Shown here: in pieces, positions 8,503 through 17,324 of the stretch
Layout: each line of letters starts with the position of its first letter
Position numbering within the stretch: position 1 is the stretch's first letter
Origin: Lishizhenia sp965656535
GTDB lineage: Bacteria; Bacteroidota; Bacteroidia; Flavobacteriales_D; Crocinitomicaceae
Assembly (NCBI GenBank): GCA_965656535.1
Contig: CBFHKX010000001.1
Span: forward strand, 186,001 to 250,000
DNA length: 64,000 nt
Direction of reading: 5' to 3'
Translations under genes and position numbers: made by a program
The notes under the pieces: generated by a model
The model's database searches: none
What the model saw: only the letters and a program-made list of their open reading frames with translations
What the model was told of the DNA's origin: nothing

Positions 8503-10232
8503 ACTGCCGAACGCATATCTTTAATATTTAATTGTAGCGTAGTTCTATCTTTCCAAGTATTGGTTTCTAGCGTATAAATCACATCAAAAGGCAATCCAGA
8601 GGCAAGTATTTCATACTTTTCTGGCATGTTAAAACCAATAGCTTCTATAATAATACTCTCTTCAGGTTGATAGAGTGCGCACTTTAGATGCAATTCCTTT
8701 AAAAGTCTAAATCCGTCTTTAGCAAAAACATTTTTTGTTAGAAAAACAGGTTTCATGTTATCTGGACCATGTGGTTCAAACTGTTTCAGAATTCGTTTTA
8801 AACGCGGTACTTCTTTGGTAGATTCACCTGGATTAAAAATATTAGAAAAGGACAACTCCATTTCAACGATTTCTTCTGGCACTAACTCTTCGTCGGAAAT
8901 TGAAGCTGCAACTACTTCTTCAAACTTCTCTTTTAAAGCTTGAATCTTCTTTTTTTCTATGGTTAAACCTGCAGCATATTTATGTCCGCCAAACTGCAAC
9001 AAAACATCACTACATTTTTCGAGTGCTTGATATACGTTAAAGCCCTTCACACTTCTAACCGATCCTGCAGCTGTTGTCTCATTTGACGCTGTTAAAACAA
9101 TAGTTGGGCGATAATATTTTTCAATTAAGCGCGAAGCTACAATTCCAATTACTCCTTTATGCCAATCTTCTTTATAGAGCACCGTAGATTTTCTATACTC
9201 AAAATTCTCTTCATTTGTTAAATCTGCTAGCGCTTCTTCTGTGATATAACTATCCGTATCTTTTCTTAGTTCATTTGACGCTTGAATGTGTTCACCAATT
9301 TCATCTAGCTCATTTACCTGAGTAGCCAACATCAACTTTACCGCATCTTTAGCATCACCCATTCTTCCTGCAGCATTTATTCTTGGTGCAATAGTAAAAA
9401 CAACATCTGTCAACGAAAGTGGAGGTTTCCGATTAGCCAACTCCAACATTTTAGCTATCCCTGGTCTTGGCGCTATGTTTAGTTGATGTAATCCGTTTGT
9501 AGATAAAATTCTATTTTCTCCGGTAACCGAAACGATGTCTGCACCAATAGAAATCGCCAATAAATCTAAGGATTCAAAAAGTGGAAAAGTATCCCAGTTA
9601 TTCTCTATACATAAGGCGTGCATTAATTTAAAGCCAACTCCACAGCCAGACAACTCTTTAAAGGGATACTTACATCCTTCTTGCTTCTGATCTAGAACAA
9701 TCGCACTGGGTAAAAGAGCGCCAGGCGTATGGTGGTCACAGATAATAAAATCAACTCCTTTTTCTTTACCATAATCTACTTTCTCTACGGCTTTTACACC
9801 GCAATCTAAGGTAATGACTAATGCGAATTGATTTTGTTGGGCATAGTCAATTCCGTCAAAACTCAAACCGTACCCTTCATTATATCTATCGGGAATATAA
9901 TACTCTATCTCTTTCGTGTAACGCTTTAAGAATGAAAAGACCAAGGCAACCGCTGTGGTACCGTCTACATCATAATCGCCGTAAATAAGTATTTTCTGAT
10001 TTTTTGCGATTGCTTCGTTTACACGGGCAACGGCTTTTTTCATATTCAACATCAGAAATGGATTGTGCGTATCTTCTAATGTTGATCTGAAGAAATGTTT
10101 GGCTGCATCATAGGTAGAAATTCCTCTTTGAATAAGCATTTGAGCAACAATTCTTGAGACGTTGAGTTCTTTTGCTAAGTGTTCAATTTCAGAAACGGGA
10201 GGTTTCTCTCGTAAGAGCCATTTTTTGTTCAT
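8499..10232 (-). CDS. recJ: Single-stranded-DNA-specific 5'-3' exonuclease RecJ
   Basis: This 577-residue DHH-family nuclease acts in recombination and mismatch or base-excision repair in the cytoplasm. Metal-binding motifs are intact: YGDYDVDG with D86, D88 and D90; D143 (TLDCG); and the DHH signature at 166-168. The DHHA1-like domain follows, with VRSVKGFNVYQAL and FGGHKYAAG, then a C-terminal OB-like domain. Length is normal. It converges with the thioesterase remnant, and the two stop codons overlap. Confidence 0.96.
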   Translation of the reverse strand: MNKKWLLREKPPVSEIEHLAKELNVSRIVAQMLIQRGISTYDAAKHFFRSTLEDTHNPFLMLNMKKAVARVNEAIAKNQKILIYGDYDVDGTTAVALVFSFLKRYTKEIEYYIPDRYNEGYGLSFDGIDYAQQNQFALVITLDCGVKAVEKVDYGKEKGVDFIICDHHTPGALLPSAIVLDQKQEGCKYPFKELSGCGVGFKLMHALCIENNWDTFPLFESLDLLAISIGADIVSVTGENRILSTNGLHQLNIAPRPGIAKMLELANRKPPLSLTDVVFTIAPRINAAGRMGDAKDAVKLMLATQVNELDEIGEHIQASNELRKDTDSYITEEALADLTNEENFEYRKSTVLYKEDWHKGVIGIVASRLIEKYYRPTIVLTASNETTAAGSVRSVKGFNVYQALEKCSDVLLQFGGHKYAAGLTIEKKKIQALKEKFEEVVAASISDEELVPEEIVEMELSFSNIFNPGESTKEVPRLKRILKQFEPHGPDNMKPVFLTKNVFAKDGFRLLKELHLKCALYQPEESIIIEAIGFNMPEKYEILASGLPFDVIYTLETNTWKDRTTLQLNIKDMRSAV

Positions 10233-10338
10233 TCTAATTTATGTTTTGTTGTAAAGTAAAATAAAGATACGTAAAATCATTTACCATCTGCAAAAAAGGA
10301 GATAAAAACCATTTCTACACTTTAAATTGAACTTGTGC

Positions 10339-10346
10339 TATCTTTG
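10339..10346 (+). promoter_or_regulatory. -7 box upstream of the 10370 gene
   Basis: TATCTTTG matches the Bacteroidota TAnnTTTG element 23 bp upstream of the ATG at 10370. No good -33 TTG is visible at the usual spacing. Confidence 0.5.
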
Positions 10347-10369
10347 CAGTATATCTTTACACGTATGTT

Positions 10370-11020
10370 ATGACAAAAATACTATTTTCAACCTTATTGT
10401 TATTACCTGCTTTTTTTGATTGGGGTCAGACAGTTTCTTACGACTTTTCTCAGCCCTTGTCTCCAAGTGGTATATCTGTAGATCATGTTAGCACCTCCTA
10501 TTTCGGAAGCTATACTTTAGACGATAGAACCTTTATATTTAATAAGGATGGCATTCTAAGCAAAACAACTATCTACCTTTCTATATCCAGAGAAACGATA
10601 AGAGAAAATAGCAAATATGTTGTTAAAAACGGCTACCTATTTGGCGTTAAAAAAAAGGATTCTATCCCGTGTTTTCTAAATGGAGAAAAATACTACTATG
10701 GCTTAAGAGAAGAAATAGAACTAGTAGGAACAAGTAGTTTGAATAAATTAATAGACGACGGAAATTCTTACTATATAAATTTTTATGAGGACGGCACTTG
10801 GATACCCGCTAAAATATCATTCAAAAGCAACACGCTTACGCTATCGTTTTTTGACTATCCGGAAGGCACTACTGTTTTTAATTCAATTGATCTAAAAACA
10901 GAAAAAGAAGAAGACGGACTACGAAAAATCACCCTTTGGCCTACAGAAAAAGAATGGGAAACTTTGGATAAGACTGTCATATTTCCTACAGAAATGATAT
11001 TCACTAAGGAGCAAAACTAA
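10370..11020 (+). CDS. Secreted protein of unknown function
   Basis: This 216-residue protein has a hydrophobic N-terminus that resembles a signal peptide (MTKILFSTLLLLPAFFDWGQ) with likely cleavage after about residue 19. The rest is rich in beta-strand-like alternation and aromatic residues (YYINFYEDGTWIPAKISFKS) and has no motif I recognise. Because it is probably exported, it may act in the periplasm or at the outer membrane. It lies 29 bp before rluF and has its own -7 box, so the two may be co-transcribed without any functional link. Confidence 0.6.
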   Translation: MTKILFSTLLLLPAFFDWGQTVSYDFSQPLSPSGISVDHVSTSYFGSYTLDDRTFIFNKDGILSKTTIYLSISRETIRENSKYVVKNGYLFGVKKKDSIPCFLNGEKYYYGLREEIELVGTSSLNKLIDDGNSYYINFYEDGTWIPAKISFKSNTLTLSFFDYPEGTTVFNSIDLKTEKEEDGLRKITLWPTEKEWETLDKTVIFPTEMIFTKEQN

Positions 11021-11049
11021 CCTAAGAACAAGAATTTTATATTTGCACT

Positions 11050-11769
11050 ATGGAAGAAAAAAGGCTCAATAAAGCAATTGCCGAAACTGGATATTGTAGC
11101 AGAAGAGAAGCAGATAGATTAATTGATGCCGGCTCCGTTACTGTTAATGGCGAGCCTGTTGTTTTAGGTTTAAAAGTATCAGAGAACGATACTATTGCCA
11201 TAGACGGAAAAGTAATTACCAAAGAAGTTGAGAATATTTACCTCATCTTTAATAAGCCGGTTGGCATAACCTGTACCACAGACCTTAATATTAAAGGCAA
11301 TATAATTTCTTATATCAATTACCCTGAACGTATTTTTCCTATAGGAAGATTAGATAAACCCTCAGAAGGGTTAATTTTTCTTACTAATGACGGCGATATT
11401 GTAAACAAGATTTTACGCGCTAGAAACAACCACGAAAAAGAATATATTGTAAGTGTAAATAGAAGAATTACAGATCAGTTTATTGAGAAAATGGGTGCAG
11501 GTGTACCTATTTTAGAAACGGTAACAAAACCCTGTAAAGTAGAAAAAATAGACGATTTTAGTTTTAAAATTATCTTAACACAAGGGTTAAACAGACAAAT
11601 TAGACGTATGTGTGAGTATTTCGACTACGAAGTACAAAAACTAAAACGCGTGCGTATTATGAATATTACTTTAGATGAATTACGTCCAGGGAAATATAGA
11701 CATTTCACAAAAAAAGAGCTTGAAGATTTATTGCAGCTCTGCGAAGGATCTGCCAAAACATTTGACTGA
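11050..11769 (+). CDS. rluF: 23S rRNA pseudouridine synthase, RluF-like
   Basis: This 239-residue protein has an N-terminal S4 RNA-binding domain (RLNKAIAETGYCSRREADRLI, residues 5-25) followed by an RsuA/RluB/E/F catalytic domain. The catalytic motif is FPIGRLDKPSEGLIFLTNDGD, with the nucleophile D102. NKPVGITCTTD and LTQGLNRQIRRMCEYFDYEVQKLKR are typical of RluF, which modifies U2604 of 23S rRNA in E. coli. Within this family RluF fits best, but target site is by analogy. Confidence 0.9.
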   Translation: MEEKRLNKAIAETGYCSRREADRLIDAGSVTVNGEPVVLGLKVSENDTIAIDGKVITKEVENIYLIFNKPVGITCTTDLNIKGNIISYINYPERIFPIGRLDKPSEGLIFLTNDGDIVNKILRARNNHEKEYIVSVNRRITDQFIEKMGAGVPILETVTKPCKVEKIDDFSFKIILTQGLNRQIRRMCEYFDYEVQKLKRVRIMNITLDELRPGKYRHFTKKELEDLLQLCEGSAKTFD

Positions 11770-11826
11770 TTTTTAGCTTTTTACATCCAAAACTAAACTT
11801 ATTTAAGATTGATGCGTTAGGCAGGT

Positions 11827-12291
11827 ATGGTTAACGAAATTGAGCGTCTTACAGACAAGAAAAGGTATAAGTTCTTCTTAGACCTATACGCAGATGCTTT
11901 AGATACGCTCGATTTTAATAAAAATGAAAAATATACTCACCTAAATGCCAACTACTTTGCCGACATAAAAGCGCTTTGTTCTGGTAAAATAAACTTAAGC
12001 GAAGATTTATTTAACGAGGTATATGCAGAAGAGTTTACGCACTTAATAGACCTAATTACACCAATTATTACTCACTTAAGGAGAGATATAAGTATTTTTT
12101 CAAAAACCAAGCGAAACATACTGTTTGCATCTTACTATTTCCTTTGTTCTTTAGCAGACGAAAAAAGAATTTTTGAAGGAGAATTGGCTATCATTTCTGC
12201 AATATTTTGCCTGATAAACGTATTAAAAGACAACAATCAACTAAGCGATGAGGAGCTGGTTGTTAACCTTTATGCTTTGCAGAACAGGTAA
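11827..12291 (+). CDS. Hypothetical cytoplasmic protein
   Basis: This 154-residue protein has no signal peptide and no family I recognise. It appears mainly helical, with a hydrophobic stretch near residues 100-115 (ILFASYYFLCSLADEKRIF) and another near 122-135 that are more like buried helices than membrane spans. It starts 57 bp after rluF on the same strand and ends 1 bp before the convergent gene at 12293, so it may ride on the rluF transcript. Confidence 0.5.
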   Translation: MVNEIERLTDKKRYKFFLDLYADALDTLDFNKNEKYTHLNANYFADIKALCSGKINLSEDLFNEVYAEEFTHLIDLITPIITHLRRDISIFSKTKRNILFASYYFLCSLADEKRIFEGELAIISAIFCLINVLKDNNQLSDEELVVNLYALQNR

Positions 12292-12292
12292 T

Positions 12293-12868
12293 TTATTTAC
12301 CAAATTTTCTACCAATACCTAGCTTGAAATTGAGATCAAATAATGAGGGCTCTATGCCAAAAGTAAACTGATCTTGAAAACGCGCTGTATTTTGTTGAAA
12401 GAAAAAAGCAGAAAAATCTAAGCTTGAAGTTAGAAACCAATTGTTTTTCAAATTGTATTCTCCATTTAATCCTACTACTCCACCGAGCATATTGTATCTA
12501 TAATAATCTCCTATCCCCTCATGCGCTTGAGGAAAAACACCAATTACGCCATCTCCAACATATCTATGTGTTAATCCTAAATCCAGCAATAACGAGAATT
12601 TGTTTACTTCTACAATTTCTCTTCGTAGTTTTAAAGAAGTTGCTAAATATCGTCGGGATGCAAGAAAGTCTTTATTTTGGTATTTATTTCTGTTTTTTGC
12701 ACCCTCTGCATTTAAAACTATCGCATATCTAGGCAAAAACTGATAGCTATACAGCAAACACGCATTTAAACCAGGTTCTAAGGTTGTATATTCAGAAAAA
12801 TAGGTTCTTGCTCCTAAATTAAACGCCAAAGATTGGTTTTGACTAAACGCAGGTATGGATAAAAGCAA
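12293..12868 (-). CDS. Outer-membrane beta-barrel protein, start disrupted
   Basis: The frame encodes a small barrel-like protein of about 190 residues with alternating aromatic strands and a C-terminal KLGIGRKFGK. The only start in this frame is TTG at 12868, giving a signal sequence that is too short and lacks basic residues (MLLSIPAFSQ). An ATG at 12893 in another frame begins MKKLVNC. If the six-A run at 12867-12872 were five, the joined product would start MKKLVNCFLLLSIPAFSQ, a normal signal peptide. So either the assembly has one base too many here or the gene is frameshifted in its signal sequence. Function beyond the outer-membrane barrel is unknown. Confidence 0.6.
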   Translation of the reverse strand: MLLSIPAFSQNQSLAFNLGARTYFSEYTTLEPGLNACLLYSYQFLPRYAIVLNAEGAKNRNKYQNKDFLASRRYLATSLKLRREIVEVNKFSLLLDLGLTHRYVGDGVIGVFPQAHEGIGDYYRYNMLGGVVGLNGEYNLKNNWFLTSSLDFSAFFFQQNTARFQDQFTFGIEPSLFDLNFKLGIGRKFGK

Positions 12869-13004
12869 AAAAGCAATTGACTAATTTTTTCATGGTAGTT
12901 AAATTGTTTGATTTACTAAATGTAAACCAAACTAGGCATAACTAAAAATAATTAACATTTCTTGCAATTAAAATTGCACCACAAAAAAGCTACTGAAATA
13001 GAAA

Positions 13005-14714
13005 TTATTTACTCAAAATAACAAATTCTATTCTTCTATTTTTATCTCTTCCCCACTTGTATTTATTAGATGCAATAGGTGTAGAAGAACCATAGCCTTT
13101 CCAAGAGATTTGTGCTGCTTTTGCGCCGTTAGTAATTAAATAATTGTAAACGGCTTCTGCTCTTTGTTTAGAAAGAAGTTGGTTTAATTCATCTAACCCA
13201 GATCTATCTGTGTGTCCGGCTATTTCTGCCTTTAAACCCGGGTTTTCTTTAAGCACTTTTAAAACTATATCTAAATCTTGCTTTGCATTTTCTGGAATTT
13301 CTATACTGTTGGGCGCAAATTGCACAGAATCTAAAACTACAGCTTTACCTACTTCTATAACAGCCAAACTATCAATTAAATTATTGATTTTATATTTTCT
13401 ATCGGCTGTTTTTTCTGAAATACCTGAGTCGTTTTCATCATCAACCAACTTATTCATATTATCAACTTTCTTAGCAATTACCTTTACTTCTATTCTTCTG
13501 TTTCCTGCTCGTGTAGATTTATATCTATTGGAGTACAGAGGTTTGTTTGGTCCGTATCCTTTGTAGCTAATTCTGCTTTTATCAACACCCGATTTAAGTA
13601 AATAATCATACACAAATTTTGCACGCTGACCAGAAATCTGCACATTTTTTGCGTAAGCACCAGAATTGTCTGTATATCCACCTATCTCTATTTTTAAGTC
13701 TTTCTGATCATTTAATGCCGTAATTAAGTTTTGGATATCTACATTAGATGACGGGTTAGAGAATGTTGTTTTTCCGGATGCAAATTTTACGTTATGCATT
13801 ACAATATCAAACCCAACGGGTATACTCTCTGGAACATAAACCAAATGCTCCACATCCACGAAAATTTCTGAACTATCAATCACTTCTGGCATGGGCGGAC
13901 AAATACGATTTCCAAGTTCATCTGTAATTATGAACTCATCATAGGGCTCAAAATTTTTGATCATTTCTCGTATTCTTTGATACCTAGGAGAGTTGTTTGC
14001 ACCATCTGTATTAATGTCCCAATAATTGACAGCATCGTACTTAGACATCCCACAAAACTGACGCAGTGTTATGGCAGAAAGTAAACCCGAAGCATGCCAA
14101 CCGTTCCAACAATGCAAATAAACCGGACCCAAACTATCGTTTACGGCAGACTGGTAAACCAGCTTTAGCATTTCGTAGATATGTTTTTCGTCGTAATAAT
14201 CATACTGGTAATAATCCATTTCATTCCAACCTTCGTTGGCACAGGCACATGTATCAGCTTGAGTTGCAGTTTCCCAATTTTCTCTGTATAAATAAACAGA
14301 TGCAGAAAACCCTTCCTGACAAAGATTTCGAATTCCGTCTGGTGGTAAAGGATTGTGGTTATTGCGTTTATTCTCTTTATGATAATAGTTATTTGCACCT
14401 CCTCTGTAGGCTACACCATATAAAATAGGTCTTAAATTTCTAGCACCATAAAGCGAATCGAAACCATTTCCTTTATTATCTACTACTTTATAGGTAAGGT
14501 CTCCACCATTATATCTTTCTTTAAAGTACTCTGGAGAAAGCGCAAAAGCAGGCTCTAATCCAAGTACAGAATCAATATATTGTTTTCTCAGTTGGCTACT
14601 GTCTTCAATAACAACTGACTCAATCTCTTCTGGTTGTGCGAAAACTATCACACAACTCAATACGCCTACTACTAAACTTATTATCTTCCTCACAATTGTA
14701 AAATTAAGGGTCAA
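13005..14714 (-). CDS. Secreted degenerate phosphatase-fold protein with two OmpA domains
   Basis: From TTG 14714 there are 569 residues; a GTG at 14693 would give a cleaner signal peptide (MRKIISLVVGVLSCVIVFAQ) and may be the true start. Residues ~95-260 resemble the dual-specificity phosphatase fold: PLPPDGIRNLCQEGFSASVYL, then VYLHCWNGWHASGLLSAI at 198-215. The HC(X)5R signature is present as H201-C202, but A208 stands where the catalytic arginine should be, so catalysis is doubtful. Two OmpA/MotB peptidoglycan-binding domains follow, near residues 303-415 (GYTDNSG...NRRIEV) and 455-568 (GHTDRSG...NRRIEF). The protein probably sits in the periplasm or outer membrane and holds peptidoglycan. 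The role of the phosphatase-like part is unknown. Confidence 0.7.
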   Translation of the reverse strand: MTLNFTIVRKIISLVVGVLSCVIVFAQPEEIESVVIEDSSQLRKQYIDSVLGLEPAFALSPEYFKERYNGGDLTYKVVDNKGNGFDSLYGARNLRPILYGVAYRGGANNYYHKENKRNNHNPLPPDGIRNLCQEGFSASVYLYRENWETATQADTCACANEGWNEMDYYQYDYYDEKHIYEMLKLVYQSAVNDSLGPVYLHCWNGWHASGLLSAITLRQFCGMSKYDAVNYWDINTDGANNSPRYQRIREMIKNFEPYDEFIITDELGNRICPPMPEVIDSSEIFVDVEHLVYVPESIPVGFDIVMHNVKFASGKTTFSNPSSNVDIQNLITALNDQKDLKIEIGGYTDNSGAYAKNVQISGQRAKFVYDYLLKSGVDKSRISYKGYGPNKPLYSNRYKSTRAGNRRIEVKVIAKKVDNMNKLVDDENDSGISEKTADRKYKINNLIDSLAVIEVGKAVVLDSVQFAPNSIEIPENAKQDLDIVLKVLKENPGLKAEIAGHTDRSGLDELNQLLSKQRAEAVYNYLITNGAKAAQISWKGYGSSTPIASNKYKWGRDKNRRIEFVILSK

Positions 14715-14979
14715 ACGCTAAATATAAACACCAATTATTCAAAGTTTTAAACAACCTACTTTGTATTTTATTATATGCTTGATCCTCCCAATTATTTGAA
14801 ATGTATTTTAATATACCTTTTAGGCACTTAAATAAAAGTGATTTAAAGATTAGGACAAATTTACAAACGGTATAATAAAACCTACTTTGATTATCAGAAA
14901 TAATCAAAAATAAAGGCTTTAATCCAGTCGCACAAGGCACCCGTTCATTTAGCACAACTTTACGAATAAAGTAAAAAAC
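14715..14979. other. AT-rich intergenic region
   Basis: This stretch lies between the phosphatase-like/OmpA gene start and the terminator of the next minus-strand gene. It contains no open frame with coding character and no recognisable RNA. It should hold the promoter of the downstream OmpA gene, but I do not see a clear TAnnTTTG element. Confidence 0.5.
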
Positions 14980-15011
14980 AAAAAAATATCCGCAACAAAC
15001 GCTGCGGGTAT
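14980..15011 (-). terminator. Intrinsic terminator after the TSP3/OmpA gene
   Basis: On the minus strand, ATACCCGCA (15011-15003) pairs with TGCGGATAT (14994-14986), with one wobble position, and is followed by a T-run. Confidence 0.8.
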
Positions 15012-15033
15012 CTTAACTATAACTATAAAATGA

Positions 15034-16497
15034 TTAGAATTCAACAACAAACTCTACTCGTCTATTTGTTGCCATACCTTCTCTAGTATCGTTAGACGCT
15101 TTTGGTTGTGTTTCTCCAAAACCTTTAGCTGTAAGTCTACTAGCATCTACTCCTTTCTTTACCAAATAAGCCTTAACAGCCTTGGCACGTTTTTCAGAAA
15201 GAACCATATTCTTTGCGTCATCTCCAGAGCTATCTGTGTGTCCATTGATTTTCAACTTATACGTAGGATTTTCTTTCATTATATCAGCTACGTTGTTTAA
15301 AATTGAATTAGATGAAGACTTGATAATATCTCTACCCGATTGGAACTGTATTCCTTTCAAGGCTTTCTCAAATACATCTTTTGTTTCCTGCTTAATTTCA
15401 GGACATCCATTGTTTGATTTAACGCCTGCAAGATTAGGACAATTATCGTCTTTATCTGCAATGCCATCTCCATCAGCATCCGGACAACCCATTAATTTCT
15501 CTAGGCCTTTTACATTCGGGCAAGCATCTTCTGCATCTACGATACCATCACCGTCAGAATCTGGACAACCGTCCATAGATTTCAATCCTTTCACATTCGG
15601 GCAAGCATCATCCGCATCTTTTACTCCGTCACCATCTGCATCCGGACAACCATTTGCGCTTGCAACACCTGAAAGGTTAGGACAATTATCTTTCGCATCA
15701 ACAATTCCATCGCCATCTGCATCCGGACAACCATTTGTTGCGGAAGTTCCTGCTTCAGTCGGACAATCATCTAAGTAATCTGCAACACCGTCTCCATCTG
15801 TATCTAAAGGACAGCCTAACATATCTACTTCTACATTTGCTGGGGTTGCCGGACATTTATCGCGTTTATCGCTTATACCATCACCATCTGTATCTACCAT
15901 TTTACCTAAGTCAAACACAACTCCAACAGAATGGATCATAAATTGATCATTCGCATCTATAGAGATACCATCTCTTTTGTCTCTGTTTGTCATGGCATAA
16001 TTGAAATTATAATTAATACCAATTAAATCTGTAAACATGTATGTTACACCTGCTCCAGCATTTCCTGTCCAATCTGTACCTTCAACTAAATCACTGTTAT
16101 CTACATTTGTGTAGTTAGATAAACCTGTTCCAATAAATAAATATGGTTTAAATTTTGAAGTTTCTTTTAAAATTAAGTCATTATCTAACTTAAATCGAAG
16201 CTGCGCATTTGCGTGTAACATATTTGCATTAACACCAACACCTTCTCCTGCATGGTAACCGAAACCACCATAAGAAGCCATAATACCTGTATTAAAATAC
16301 TTATTTAGGTTGTACATCACGGATAGTCCAACATTTCCGCGGGCTGCTTTATCTAAATTAAACCAAGAATGGTCTAATTCTCCATGATAATCTGTTAAAC
16401 CAGAGTTAATACCGATAGAAAGCTTTCTTTCTGTGGTTTGTGCTATACTGCTTGTTAAAGCAAAAAGCGTAGCTGCCAATATAATTTTTGTTTTCAT
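15034..16497 (-). CDS. OmpA family outer-membrane protein with thrombospondin-3 repeats
   Basis: The start chosen is the ATG at 16497, which begins a normal signal peptide (MKTKIILAATLFALTSSIAQ); an in-frame ATG at 16518 would add seven residues before it. An N-terminal eight-strand-type barrel (about residues 25-205) is followed by about seven calcium-binding thrombospondin type 3 repeats (DxDGDGxxDxxDxCP), and then an OmpA peptidoglycan-binding domain (GHTDSSGDDAKN...LTAKGFGETQP...NRRVEF). This layout matches OprF-like porins of Bacteroidota that tie the outer membrane to the cell wall. It is followed by a strong terminator and appears to be monocistronic. The repeats give the reverse strand long, meaningless open frames. 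Confidence 0.93.
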   Translation of the reverse strand: MKTKIILAATLFALTSSIAQTTERKLSIGINSGLTDYHGELDHSWFNLDKAARGNVGLSVMYNLNKYFNTGIMASYGGFGYHAGEGVGVNANMLHANAQLRFKLDNDLILKETSKFKPYLFIGTGLSNYTNVDNSDLVEGTDWTGNAGAGVTYMFTDLIGINYNFNYAMTNRDKRDGISIDANDQFMIHSVGVVFDLGKMVDTDGDGISDKRDKCPATPANVEVDMLGCPLDTDGDGVADYLDDCPTEAGTSATNGCPDADGDGIVDAKDNCPNLSGVASANGCPDADGDGVKDADDACPNVKGLKSMDGCPDSDGDGIVDAEDACPNVKGLEKLMGCPDADGDGIADKDDNCPNLAGVKSNNGCPEIKQETKDVFEKALKGIQFQSGRDIIKSSSNSILNNVADIMKENPTYKLKINGHTDSSGDDAKNMVLSEKRAKAVKAYLVKKGVDASRLTAKGFGETQPKASNDTREGMATNRRVEFVVEF

Positions 16498-16607
16498 AAC
16501 GTTTGGTTTTTTTACCAATTTCCGACTTTAAATTTAATTACACAAATTACAAGTACGCGAAAACATTCTACCAACAGCTAAAAAACATAGACGAAATTAA
16601 TTTACCG

Positions 16608-17171
16608 TTATTTATTGTTCCAGTTCGTCATAGTTAAGCCCAAGCCAATAGACACAAAATCTTTGATAAAATTTGTGCTCATTTCAATTCGCTCAGGTAA
16701 ATCTAGCGCTTCGTTCTTTTTCCATTCTCCTAAAACATACTCTGCTTGCCTTCCTGGATAGAAATCATTGTCCACCCCAAACTTTAAACGCGCGTATTTA
16801 GGAGAATTTAAAACGTGTTGTATATCCTTTAATCCGTTATGACCAGCATCCGAACCTTTGCCTTTTAACCTTAACGTTCCAAAAGGAAGAGAAATATCAT
16901 CAACTATTACCATTAAATTTTCGACTGGAATTTTCTCTTGTTTTAACCAATAGTTAACCGCTTTACCACTTAAATTCATAAAGGTATTCGGTTTTAAAAG
17001 CAACACAGATCTACCCTTCCACTTGGCTTCTGCAAGTTCTCCGTGTTTTTGTGTAGTAAATTCTGCGTCACGCATTTTAGCAAACTCTTCTACTACTTTA
17101 AACCCAATATTGTGTCGGGTATTTTCATATTTCGTTCCAGGATTTCCGAGTCCAACAATTAGATATTTCAT
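16608..17171 (-). CDS. pth: Peptidyl-tRNA hydrolase
   Basis: This 187-residue enzyme releases peptidyl-tRNAs that drop off the ribosome. The start at ATG 17171 gives the family N-terminus MKYLIVGLGNPGTKYENTRHNIGF, which includes the catalytic His (H20) and the Asn before it. An in-frame ATG at 17225 would add 18 unconserved residues and lies upstream of the -7 box at 17186-17193, so it is rejected. NTFMNLSGKAV and VDDISLPFGTLRLKGKGSDAGHNGLK hold the other active-site residues. Length is normal. Confidence 0.96.
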   Translation of the reverse strand: MKYLIVGLGNPGTKYENTRHNIGFKVVEEFAKMRDAEFTTQKHGELAEAKWKGRSVLLLKPNTFMNLSGKAVNYWLKQEKIPVENLMVIVDDISLPFGTLRLKGKGSDAGHNGLKDIQHVLNSPKYARLKFGVDNDFYPGRQAEYVLGEWKKNEALDLPERIEMSTNFIKDFVSIGLGLTMTNWNNK

Positions 17172-17185
17172 ACGTAAGCTTTTGG

Positions 17186-17193
17186 CAAAGATA
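17186..17193 (-). promoter_or_regulatory. -7 box of the pth promoter
   Basis: TATCTTTG on the minus strand matches TAnnTTTG, 15 bp upstream of the pth ATG at 17171. Its position decides the start codon of pth. Confidence 0.6.
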
Positions 17194-17324
17194 ATGGCTT
17201 TATATATAAAGCGGGTACAAATCAACTAGTTTCAAAATGATAGAAAGTATTGAATTGAATACACTGAATAAATCACCATTTTAAAGATTTTAACGATATT
17301 TACGGCTTACACAAAGAAATTGCG

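Noticed and set aside
15182..15778. Long repetitive open frame (198 codons) on the plus strand
   Set aside because: It is the reverse of the thrombospondin-3 repeats of the OmpA gene; its repeats (PSPSASGQP) come from the periodic DxDGDG codons on the other strand.
16498..16518. Upstream ATG of the TSP3/OmpA gene
   Set aside because: It would place seven residues before a complete signal peptide; the ATG at 16497 gives a normal N-terminus.
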